Assembly (NCBI GenBank): GCA_035604035.1
Contig: DATNJF010000346.1
Location: 1 to 5,068, forward strand
Direction of reading: 5' to 3'
Length of the DNA stretch: 5,068 bases
Origin: DATARH01 sp035604035
GTDB lineage: Bacteria; Pseudomonadota; Alphaproteobacteria; ATCC43930; CGMCC-115725
The notes beneath the pieces were generated by a model that saw nothing but the letters and a program-made list of their open reading frames with translations, was not told the DNA's origin and did no database searches. This document shows positions 1 through 5,029 of the stretch, piece by piece. Position numbers and translations under genes: made by a program. Numbering within the stretch: position 1 is the stretch's first letter; the number at the start of each line of letters is the position of its first letter.

Positions 1-6
1 GTCCAT
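1..6 (-). CDS. Start of a downstream gene, cut by the window edge
   Basis: An ATG at 6-4 followed by GAC lies four bases beyond the TGA of the terminase-like gene. It is preceded by a long purine run, GAGGGAGGGAAGAAG (28-14), that can serve as ribosome-binding site. Only two codons are inside the window, so the product cannot be read. If the upstream gene is a terminase small subunit, the large subunit is the natural expectation here. Confidence 0.4.
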
Positions 7-10
7 TCGA

Positions 11-481
11 TCACTTCTTCCCTCCCTCGATCACGTGCAGCAAGCCGGGCGGCGTCGCCGGCGGCGCATATTTCCCGGCACGCGTTGCGGCCTGCGCGCG
101 CGCCTTGGCAGCGACTTTCTTGCCGCCACCGCTTTCCGCGATCGTCTTGATCGCCGCGGTGATGTTTCGCAGGATCCCCGAGCGGGTCGACAACGCGGTC
201 GGCGCGGTGGCCAGCTCGTCGAGTTGTCGATCGATGACAGCCCGGCTTTTCGCGACCAGCACCTCAGGATCGGCGTCGGGCGCCGCTGAAGGGTGTTCCA
301 CTTTCGATTGGAACACCTCGGCCGGATCGCTTTTTAACGAGGTTTCGCGCGCCTTTCGCTGTTCCACTTTCCGATGGAGCGTCGTCACCGGAATATCGAG
401 TTCACGGGCGATCGCGCGCAACGATGTTCCCTCGACCAAAGCGGTGTCGACAAATGGCCAGTTGATGTCGCGGCGCCGCAT
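11..481 (-). CDS. Helix-turn-helix protein, probable terminase small subunit
   Basis: This 156-residue protein opens with a helix-turn-helix at about 8-42. The core ALVEGTSLRAIARELDIP (14-31) is followed by a recognition helix VTTLHRKVEQ (32-41). A charged spacer (43-72) and a helical segment of about 73-118 (including VAKSRAVIDRQLDEL) follow; in small terminases the equivalent region mediates ring assembly. A Lys/Ala-rich stretch and a Gly/Pro tail (GKYAPPATPPGLLHVIEGGKK region, 136-156) complete it. Size, N-terminal DNA-binding domain and basic C-terminus fit a terminase small subunit, which marks the packaging site and activates the large subunit. The neighbouring portal and the gene start four bases beyond its stop fit too. 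A phage transcriptional regulator is the main alternative. The ATG at 481 abuts the preceding TAG and has GGGAG seven bases upstream. Confidence 0.65.
   Translation of the reverse strand: MRRRDINWPFVDTALVEGTSLRAIARELDIPVTTLHRKVEQRKARETSLKSDPAEVFQSKVEHPSAAPDADPEVLVAKSRAVIDRQLDELATAPTALSTRSGILRNITAAIKTIAESGGGKKVAAKARAQAATRAGKYAPPATPPGLLHVIEGGKK
14..28 (-). promoter_or_regulatory. Purine-rich ribosome-binding site for the gene leaving the left edge
   Basis: GAGGGAGGGAAGAAG reads toward an ATG at 6 and lies inside the last codons of the terminase-like gene. This suggests translation of the next gene is coupled to it. It supports the partial gene call. Confidence 0.45.
292..317. repeat. Perfect 9-base inverted repeat with 8-base loop in the terminase-like gene
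   Basis: GGTGTTCCA (292-300) and TGGAACACC (309-317) are exact reverse complements separated by CTTTCGAT. The arm sequence TGTTCCAC recurs nearby (294-301, 360-367, and as GTGGAACA at 548-555). No T-run follows in either direction, so it does not look like an intrinsic terminator. It may be a protein-binding or packaging site. Confidence 0.6.
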
Positions 482-727
482 CTAAGCGCTCCCACACGCA
501 GCGGCAGCGCGCGCACCTGCAACCCAGCGACGACCACCTGCGCCGGAGTGGAACAGAACCAGCGCGTTTAGTTCTTTCGATGAGCCCATCTGAGTCATTA
601 TCGCGGCGCGGCGATGACCGCGATCCCCCCGGTATGCCTTGACGGCCAGCCGGGGCCATCTTGCCGCGATCGCTACCGCGCGCCCGGCGCACTGTGCCAG
701 CTCGGCCAGCTCGATCGCGATCATCAT
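482..727 (-). CDS. Small Ala/Arg-rich protein of unknown function
   Basis: This 81-residue protein is called mainly from its position. Its ATG at 727 overlaps the TGA of the membrane-protein gene, AAGGGGTGAGG lies just upstream, and its TAG stop directly abuts the ATG of the helix-turn-helix gene at 481, filling the space exactly. The first third (MMIAIELAELAQCAGRAVAI) could form an amphipathic helix. A basic centre (RWPRLAVKAYRGDRGHRR, 23-40) and a Gly/Ala-rich end follow. It has no membrane segment, complete zinc site or recognised fold: there are two Cys residues (13 and 78), far apart. A connector or packaging accessory would fit the location but nothing in the sequence proves it. Overlapping open frames on both strands are judged to be shadows because none fits the junctions. 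Confidence 0.6.
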   Translation of the reverse strand: MMIAIELAELAQCAGRAVAIAARWPRLAVKAYRGDRGHRRAAIMTQMGSSKELNALVLFHSGAGGRRWVAGARAAAACGSA

Positions 728-1083
728 CGCCTCACCCCTTGCGATGTGCTGGCGGCCACGGCAAGCGACGTGCGGCTATATTCCAAGGCCTTGGAAATTT
801 GAAGCGACCAGCTCGCACCGCTGCTATCGGGTGGGGTCGCCGTGGTCGAGGCGGTCGCCGGAGGTCTCCTCAGATTTGAGGACACCCTGACCAGCTCGGC
901 GCCGTGCGCGCGGTCGACCAGCTTGGTGACCAGCGCGGCAACCAGCATGACCAGACCGACCAGCACGATCGAGGCGAGCAAGTCGGCATAGCTTTTCGGC
1001 GTCGTCATCGGCGCGCCCGACCGAACTTGCCAAGCGTCGCGCGCTCGCTGCGTTTCGATCACCTCGCGGCGTTGATCGATCAT
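724..1083 (-). CDS. Small single-pass membrane protein of unknown function
   Basis: This 119-residue protein starts at the ATG at 1083, which overlaps the TGA of the preceding gene as ATGA and has GAGGA seven bases upstream. A charged N-terminal stretch (1-31) leads into one clear hydrophobic segment, LLASIVLVGLVMLVAALV (35-52), flanked by KLVDR. The remaining part (62-119) is Ser, Thr, Ala and Pro rich and probably flexible, with ISKALEYS near 98 encoded by a perfect 16-base palindrome. An ATG at codon 26 is a possible internal start but has no convincing ribosome-binding site. A holin or other membrane helper is conceivable from size and topology, but no lysis gene is nearby, so no function is assigned. 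Its stop again overlaps the next start as ATGA. A longer reading from 1299 is rejected because it would run inside the preceding gene. Confidence 0.75.
   Translation of the reverse strand: MIDQRREVIETQRARDAWQVRSGAPMTTPKSYADLLASIVLVGLVMLVAALVTKLVDRAHGAELVRVSSNLRRPPATASTTATPPDSSGASWSLQISKALEYSRTSLAVAASTSQGVRR
781..796. repeat. Perfect 16-base palindrome TTCCAAGGCCTTGGAA
   Basis: The 16 bases read identically on both strands with no spacer. They lie inside the membrane-protein gene, where they encode part of ISKALEYS. The dyad does not extend into the flanking bases. Function is unknown; a dimeric DNA-binding protein site is one possibility, chance another. Confidence 0.6.
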
Positions 1084-2552
1084 GCGACTTTCCTCGTTCG
1101 TCCTTTGGTGTTGCTTTCGTGCGCGCCGACTGGCGGCAAATGCGCGTGATCGGCGTAAAGCCAGGCAATGCGCGCTGGCGTCATGCCGCCGTGGGCAGTC
1201 TCGAAATCCGGCTTCTCGACCCCCAGCAGCGTCAGCGCCCGATCGACCACCGCCTGGGCGATCCGATCGGCCTCGGCGAACGCGACGCCGGCGAGACATA
1301 GCTCGGATCGAAAACGATGCAACGTCGTCCCTGAAAGGGCGAACGGCGTGAACCGCGACACGCGCATCATCTCGATCGCGCGGTCGACAGTGATGCCGTG
1401 CTGCTCGGCTTCACCGAGGAGATGATGGTCGCGGACCAGCTCAACCTGCGCCGAGGTGAGGACCGCCTCGGTAATGGCACGCTGGCGGCGCGCACGCGGC
1501 TTCGGCGCCGGCAGTTCGGGCACCGGCTCGGGCATCAGCTCGGGTTCTAGCTCGACGACCGGATGTTCAACGATCGTTTCGACCGGCGCGTGCTTCGCCC
1601 TGCGGATCGTCGATAGCGCGACGCCATATCGCGCGGCGAGAACTTTGCCGGTGTCACGGCTGGCGCGGATTTTGGCAATCTGCTCATCGGTGAGCGCGTA
1701 ATTGCGCGGGCGATCGCCCATGACGCCGATGCGCACGTTGTCGGCGTGGTACCCGTGCTGGGTGTCGATACGGAGCATCCTGAAGCCGGCCGCACCATTG
1801 CGCTGACTCCAACGCCCGCTCTCGTTCCAAATCCTATCGAAGTCGGCGAACGATAGGTCGAAGGCGATACCGCGGCGCGTGCCGTGCGAGCGCAGGGAAT
1901 AGAAGGCGTCTCGACGCTCTGCAGCGATGCCGACTAGGTCACCGCGCTTGGCGTTCGCCGCCGTGATCGCGCATCGCGGCGAGCAATATTGCGGCTGATA
2001 CTTCGACGTCGGCGCGATCATCCGCAGGAATGTCTTGCCGCACGGCTCGTAGGCGCAGGTGAACGCCCTTCCGTGGGCGTCCGAGGCGATCCGCTGGCAT
2101 CGATCGCTGCAATAGGTGCGGGTCGACCGGATTGCGTCCCAAACCGGCTCGCGGCAAACCGCGCAGATCGTCCGGCCGAGGTGAACGATCTGCTCGAACG
2201 CCGATACATGCCCGCGCGGGACAAGCAGGCGTAGCTCGGGATGGACCCAATCCAATTGACCCTCGGCATGTGACGGTCGCCTTGTGCCGATTTTCGCCAG
2301 CGCCGAACGAACGACCCGAACCGACCAGAGATGCGCGGTCTCCCAGAGACAGCCTTCACGAAGTAGCCGATCGGCGCGCAGGGCATGGATCGCAGCGCCC
2401 TCAAGCGCGAACGGCGAGGGCAACACCGGATCGCCCATCATCACGGCCAGCTCCGAAATGAAATCGCGGCGCTGAGCCGCCTTAGATGCCATTGCGCCCA
2501 CCTTCGTGACCGGCGCGCCGGATGCTTCAAGGCCGCGCTGGTCTCGATCCAA
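1080..2552 (-). CDS. Mosaic zinc-knuckle / HNH-like / HTH protein with duplicated terminal module
   Basis: This is a 490-residue protein of no family I recognise. A module starting SPFALEGAAIHALRADRLL (46-64) runs to 89 and recurs as TPFALSGTTLHRFRSELCL (402-420), running to 444. Between them are two Cys4 zinc knuckles (Cys130, 133, 148, 152 and Cys166, 171, 190, 194). An HNH-like segment follows: RRGIAFDLSFADFDRIW (226-242), then RIDTQHGYHADNVRI (261-275), resembling the RID-x3-GY-x3-NV core of phage HNH nucleases. A helix-turn-helix (LTDEQIAKIRAS to STIRRAK, 287-320) is followed by a Pro/Glu linker (329-352). The Asp expected before RID is Leu, so nuclease activity is doubtful. DNA binding is likely. 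The start is a TTG at 2552, nine bases after AGGTGATC, an 8-base match to the 16S rRNA tail. An ATG at 2492 (470 residues) with AAGGTGG is the alternative. The stop overlaps the next ATG as ATGA. Confidence 0.85.
   Translation of the reverse strand: MDRDQRGLEASGAPVTKVGAMASKAAQRRDFISELAVMMGDPVLPSPFALEGAAIHALRADRLLREGCLWETAHLWSVRVVRSALAKIGTRRPSHAEGQLDWVHPELRLLVPRGHVSAFEQIVHLGRTICAVCREPVWDAIRSTRTYCSDRCQRIASDAHGRAFTCAYEPCGKTFLRMIAPTSKYQPQYCSPRCAITAANAKRGDLVGIAAERRDAFYSLRSHGTRRGIAFDLSFADFDRIWNESGRWSQRNGAAGFRMLRIDTQHGYHADNVRIGVMGDRPRNYALTDEQIAKIRASRDTGKVLAARYGVALSTIRRAKHAPVETIVEHPVVELEPELMPEPVPELPAPKPRARRQRAITEAVLTSAQVELVRDHHLLGEAEQHGITVDRAIEMMRVSRFTPFALSGTTLHRFRSELCLAGVAFAEADRIAQAVVDRALTLLGVEKPDFETAHGGMTPARIAWLYADHAHLPPVGAHESNTKGRTRKVA
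1091..1095 (-). promoter_or_regulatory. Ribosome-binding site deciding the membrane-protein start
   Basis: GAGGA lies seven bases before the ATG at 1083, which itself overlaps the preceding TGA. Together they fix this start over the much longer upstream reading from 1299 and the internal ATG at 1008. Confidence 0.65.
1221..1349 (-). repeat. Protein-level repeat, C-terminal copy
   Basis: This stretch encodes residues 402-444 of the mosaic protein (TPFALSGTTLHRFRSELCL onward, ending ALTLLG). It is the second copy of the module near the N-terminus. DNA identity between the copies is not obvious, so the duplication is old or the two arrived separately. Confidence 0.7.
2286..2417 (-). repeat. Protein-level repeat, N-terminal copy
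   Basis: This stretch encodes residues 46-89 of the mosaic protein (SPFALEGAAIHALRADRLL onward, ending ALAKIG). It matches the C-terminal copy at PFAL-x-G, I/L-H, R-x-D/E-x-L and VV-x-x-AL-x-x-I/L-G at nearly the same spacing. A following Pro is also shared (TRRP versus VEKP). Confidence 0.7.
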
Positions 2553-2561
2553 TCATCAGCC

Positions 2562-2569
2562 GATCACCT
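2562..2569 (-). promoter_or_regulatory. Strong ribosome-binding site overlapping the portal stop codon
   Basis: AGGTGATC matches the complement of the bacterial 16S rRNA 3' end over eight bases and shares bases with the portal TAG stop (2570-2568). It is nine bases from a TTG at 2552, the proposed start of the mosaic protein, and five bases from an ATG at 2556 that opens only a nine-codon frame. This favours the TTG over the ATG at 2492, though not decisively. Confidence 0.5.
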
Positions 2570-3968
2570 ATCGGCCCGGCGGCGGCAGGAGATCGGGAAA
2601 CGCGCGCGCCAGCCGGGCGCGGTTTCTACTATCGGCCGCAAGCTGGGCGCGGTTGCCGGGTATCGGTTCCTGCGGCTTGCCCGGCGCGGCGCCACTGGTT
2701 TGCACGACGCCGGACGCAACATCGGCCATCCGCGACCAAACGTTGATCAGCAAGTATTCGTCGCCGCCTTGCGAATTGCCGGGTTTCTTCAGACCCTCTT
2801 GTTCTGCCCAATCGTCCGCCGAGATCACGCCGTTTCGGCGCATAACTTCAAACCCTTCCTGGCGGGTCTTAAAGTCGCCGCGGAGTAGACCCTTCAAATC
2901 CAGCTCGACGATCAGATTTTGCCGGTTTTGCCCAAATAGCTTGAACGATGCCTCTTGCTCGAAACGCGCAACCCAGGGAACGATGGCGTCAACCACGACC
3001 TCGATATTTTGCGACTCGATCGAGGTGAGCGTGCCGCGGATAAGGTGCTGCACCTTGGCGGGCGGAACGCCGAAAACCCGGCAGATCATCTCGACGTGAT
3101 AGTTCAACGTCGCAACGAACTGGCCCTCGTCCGGAGTGGCCCCAATTTTCGCGATGGTGGCATCGTTGTCCAAGAAGGCCCAGCTATGCGACCGACCGCC
3201 AAGGCGCTTTGCGTGGCGCCGCTCCATCTCGCTGCGCATACGCTCGATGCCGGCTTCGTCGCCTCTACCCTTGAGCTGCACGACGCCCGACAAATTCATG
3301 CCGGACCCGAAAAACTCGGCGCCGAAAATCTCGGCCGCTTGCGCCCAGCCTATCGCCTGGCTCATGTAGTCGATGACGTTCACGCCGACCGGCCCGTCGC
3401 CCCAGCCTTTGAGGTGGAAAAGGTCCTTCGGCTCCATGTCGACGAAGCCCGCCTGAGTGACGCTCGTCAGGTAGCTGGCGCCATTGAAGACGCGAAAATA
3501 GAGGCTGCCGTCGTCGTGCCGGTAGGGGATCACGCGCTCGGGATGAATCGGGTAAAGGCCGATCACCCGACCGACCTGATCGCGCTCGATCTCCGAATAG
3601 CCATTACCGTGCACGAGCGCCCACCGCATCATCGTTTCGCGGAAGGCGAAGGCGGACCATTCGGCCGACGGCCGGACGCCCAGAAGATTGATGATCGAGT
3701 GCGCAATCGGCGAGGTTTCGAGTAAAGTATCTCCTGGCTTGAATACTTTTACCGGCAAGCCGGAGACGGCTTGGCTCAAGTAACGAACACACGCCCAGAC
3801 CGCTGGAACCTTTAAAGCCAGATCCGGGGTTACGAATTGACCTGCGGCTGTTCTATACTCCCGAGGCACACGCGGCGCGCTCTGCCATCTATAGTCACCC
3901 GTTTCTCTTTTATTGAAGAATTGAGCGACCCGGTTAAAGGGCGCGTCGAGGATGCCCCAGAAGTCCAT
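2568..3968 (-). CDS. Phage portal protein, HK97 type
   Basis: The portal is the dodecameric ring at the capsid vertex through which DNA enters and leaves and to which the terminase and connectors bind. The 466 residues fit the usual length and carry the HK97-type portal landmarks in order. These are VWACVRYLSQAVSGLPVKVF (57-76), LVHGNGYSEIERD (118-130), LYPIHPERV (138-146), DLFHLKGWGDGPVG (182-195) and an Ala-rich helix with AEFFGSG (217-223). Next come GQFVATLNYHVEMICRVFGV (282-301) followed by PP, then the Ser-Ile-Glu-Ser-Gln segment and VDAIVPWVARFEQE (326-339) of the long central helix, and LLRGDFKTRQEGFEVMRRNG (361-380) of the clip/crown side. The tail (400-466) is Ala, Pro, Gly and Arg rich and probably disordered. 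The ATG at 3968 follows the protease stop by nine bases, with a purine-rich GGGGAAGG between. It looks intact. The family call is firm from motif order. Confidence 0.95.
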   Translation of the reverse strand: MDFWGILDAPFNRVAQFFNKRETGDYRWQSAPRVPREYRTAAGQFVTPDLALKVPAVWACVRYLSQAVSGLPVKVFKPGDTLLETSPIAHSIINLLGVRPSAEWSAFAFRETMMRWALVHGNGYSEIERDQVGRVIGLYPIHPERVIPYRHDDGSLYFRVFNGASYLTSVTQAGFVDMEPKDLFHLKGWGDGPVGVNVIDYMSQAIGWAQAAEIFGAEFFGSGMNLSGVVQLKGRGDEAGIERMRSEMERRHAKRLGGRSHSWAFLDNDATIAKIGATPDEGQFVATLNYHVEMICRVFGVPPAKVQHLIRGTLTSIESQNIEVVVDAIVPWVARFEQEASFKLFGQNRQNLIVELDLKGLLRGDFKTRQEGFEVMRRNGVISADDWAEQEGLKKPGNSQGGDEYLLINVWSRMADVASGVVQTSGAAPGKPQEPIPGNRAQLAADSRNRARLARAFPDLLPPPGR

Positions 3969-3977
3969 GCCTTCCCC

Positions 3978-4514
3978 CTATGGCGCGGTGATTTCGTGAA
4001 TGATCCCGGCGGCGCGAGCGTCGCGCGCCGTCAAGGTCCGCTCCGCATGGTCAAGCTTGGCGAGCGCGTAAGGCTCGATCCCGAGCCATCCGGCGACCTT
4101 GCTGAGAAACCGGCGGTCATGGGCGCGGAGGTCGCCGATCGCGCGCACCAGCTCGACGACGTTCGCACTCTCTCCGATCGCCGCGGTTGGCAACGAAGCG
4201 GAGTGAAACGAGAACTTGGTGCCAGCCTGGGCGAAACGATGGTCGGCGGCGGCCAGCACCGCGAGCGCGGCCGAATTGCAGTTATGCCGGGCCAGAACCG
4301 CGACATCGCTGGCCTCACGGATCGCGTCGCCGAGGTCGAGGGCCGAGGTCATATCGCCGCCGCAGCTATCGAGCACGATCAGCACCCGTTGATCGCGGCG
4401 CTTCGCCGCTTGCAGCTTGGCGATGACCATTTTCGCGACCGCGGGCGTAATCGTTCCCTCGATTTCGATCTTGACGTTCGCCGGGTGCTGCGCGCCGTTC
4501 AACCAGCCGGGCAT
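3978..4514 (-). CDS. ClpP-type (S14-like) phage serine protease, probable prohead protease
   Basis: This 178-residue protein has the ClpP/crotonase-like fold signature. A beta-rich start (VKIEIEGTI, 14-22) leads to VLIVLDSCGGD (44-54), which matches the ClpP strand ending in SPGG. HNCNSAALAVLAAAD (77-91) matches the nucleophile helix, with Ser81 as the likely catalytic residue, and FSFHSA (101-106) supplies His104. The C-terminal ERTLTARDARAAGIIHEI (158-175) matches the ClpP segment that reads D-R-F-L-S-A-x-E-A. By that alignment the acid would be Glu158 rather than Asp. In phages, such proteases process the scaffold and capsid during procapsid maturation, and the adjacent portal gene supports that role. 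The ATG at 4514 has AGGAG eight bases upstream. A longer GTG reading from 4601 is rejected because it overlaps the preceding gene. The portal gene starts nine bases after the TAG stop. Confidence 0.88.
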   Translation of the reverse strand: MPGWLNGAQHPANVKIEIEGTITPAVAKMVIAKLQAAKRRDQRVLIVLDSCGGDMTSALDLGDAIREASDVAVLARHNCNSAALAVLAAADHRFAQAGTKFSFHSASLPTAAIGESANVVELVRAIGDLRAHDRRFLSKVAGWLGIEPYALAKLDHAERTLTARDARAAGIIHEITAP

Positions 4515-4522
4515 CGTTCGAT

Positions 4523-4527
4523 CTCCT
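4523..4527 (-). promoter_or_regulatory. Ribosome-binding site of the protease gene, overlapping an upstream stop
   Basis: AGGAG is eight bases from the ATG at 4514 and shares bases with the TAG stop of the coiled-coil gene (4528-4526). It decides the protease start against the longer GTG reading from 4601. Confidence 0.7.
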
Positions 4528-5029
4528 AACGCTCCGGGTGCAACATCCGGCGCACCCGACCGGCAATCTGCGGGATGTCCGGCCGCCACACCGACAACCA
4601 CGTATCGGCGCCGGAGCGCTTGATTCGGTGCTCGATCTCGTTGAGCACCGCGAGGCGCTTGGTGATCGCCTCGACCTCGGTTTCGAGCGCGGCCATGTGT
4701 GCGCGGCGCAACTCGCCGAGGGCTTCCGATACGAGATCGAAATACGGCTTCGCGGCCTTCGCCAGCTCGGCCCGCGTCGCGTTGATCCGCCTGGTCAAGT
4801 CGGCGATCTCGGCGTCGACCGCGGCGAGCTTCTTTTCGTACGCTATGACCCCTCCGGCAGGCGCCTTCGCCGCGATCATCCGGTTGATTTCCGCCATCCG
4901 CGAGGTATGCTCGTCGACAAGCGATCGGATCATCGACTCCAGCTCGGTGACCCGCTGCGATTTCTCGATCCTGCCGTCGACCGTCTCCGGCGATGGCAAC
5001 GACGGCCGGACGGCGGCCAGCTCAACCAC
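4526..5029 (-). CDS. Coiled-coil protein upstream of the prohead protease (5' end uncertain)
   Basis: This 167-residue reading is dominated by charged heptad-like helices at about residues 21-55, 65-92 and 98-138. They are rich in Glu, Lys, Arg, Ala and Leu and interrupted by a short AKAPAGG break at 54-60. A Trp-containing tail follows (WLSVWRPDIP, 144-153) and the protein ends with basic residues. It has no signal peptide, membrane segment or catalytic motif that I can see. The start used is a GTG at 5029 with a weak GGAAGAG upstream. The same frame stays open to base 5068 through a basic stretch (RRGLRRRKSAK), so the true start may lie outside the window. Its TAG stop overlaps the ribosome-binding site of the protease gene. 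Place and shape would fit a scaffold-like or other head-assembly helper, but that is inference. No family is recognised. Confidence 0.7.
   Translation of the reverse strand: MVELAAVRPSLPSPETVDGRIEKSQRVTELESMIRSLVDEHTSRMAEINRMIAAKAPAGGVIAYEKKLAAVDAEIADLTRRINATRAELAKAAKPYFDLVSEALGELRRAHMAALETEVEAITKRLAVLNEIEHRIKRSGADTWLSVWRPDIPQIAGRVRRMLHPER

Noticed and set aside
402..692. Minus-strand frame of 96 codons across the small protein and terminase-like genes
   Set aside because: It is very Arg-rich and breaks the tight junctions at 727 and 481 that the chosen genes satisfy exactly.
824..1168. Minus-strand frame of 114 codons overlapping the membrane-protein gene, considered as a nested Rz1-like lysis gene
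   Set aside because: It has no lipoprotein box or signal peptide and no ribosome-binding site, and it starts inside the mosaic gene.
2510..2521. Palindrome CCGGCGCGCCGG between the two candidate starts of the mosaic gene
   Set aside because: It is a pure G/C palindrome in high-GC DNA, expected by chance more often than mixed sequence. No T-run follows, so it is not a terminator.
2955..3725. Long plus-strand open frame of 256 codons
   Set aside because: It lies wholly antisense to the portal gene, whose family motifs are unmistakable. High-GC DNA commonly leaves such antisense frames open, and the translation shows no fold or motif.
3837..4529. Plus-strand open frame of 230 codons
   Set aside because: It is antisense to the portal start and the whole protease gene and has no recognisable domain.
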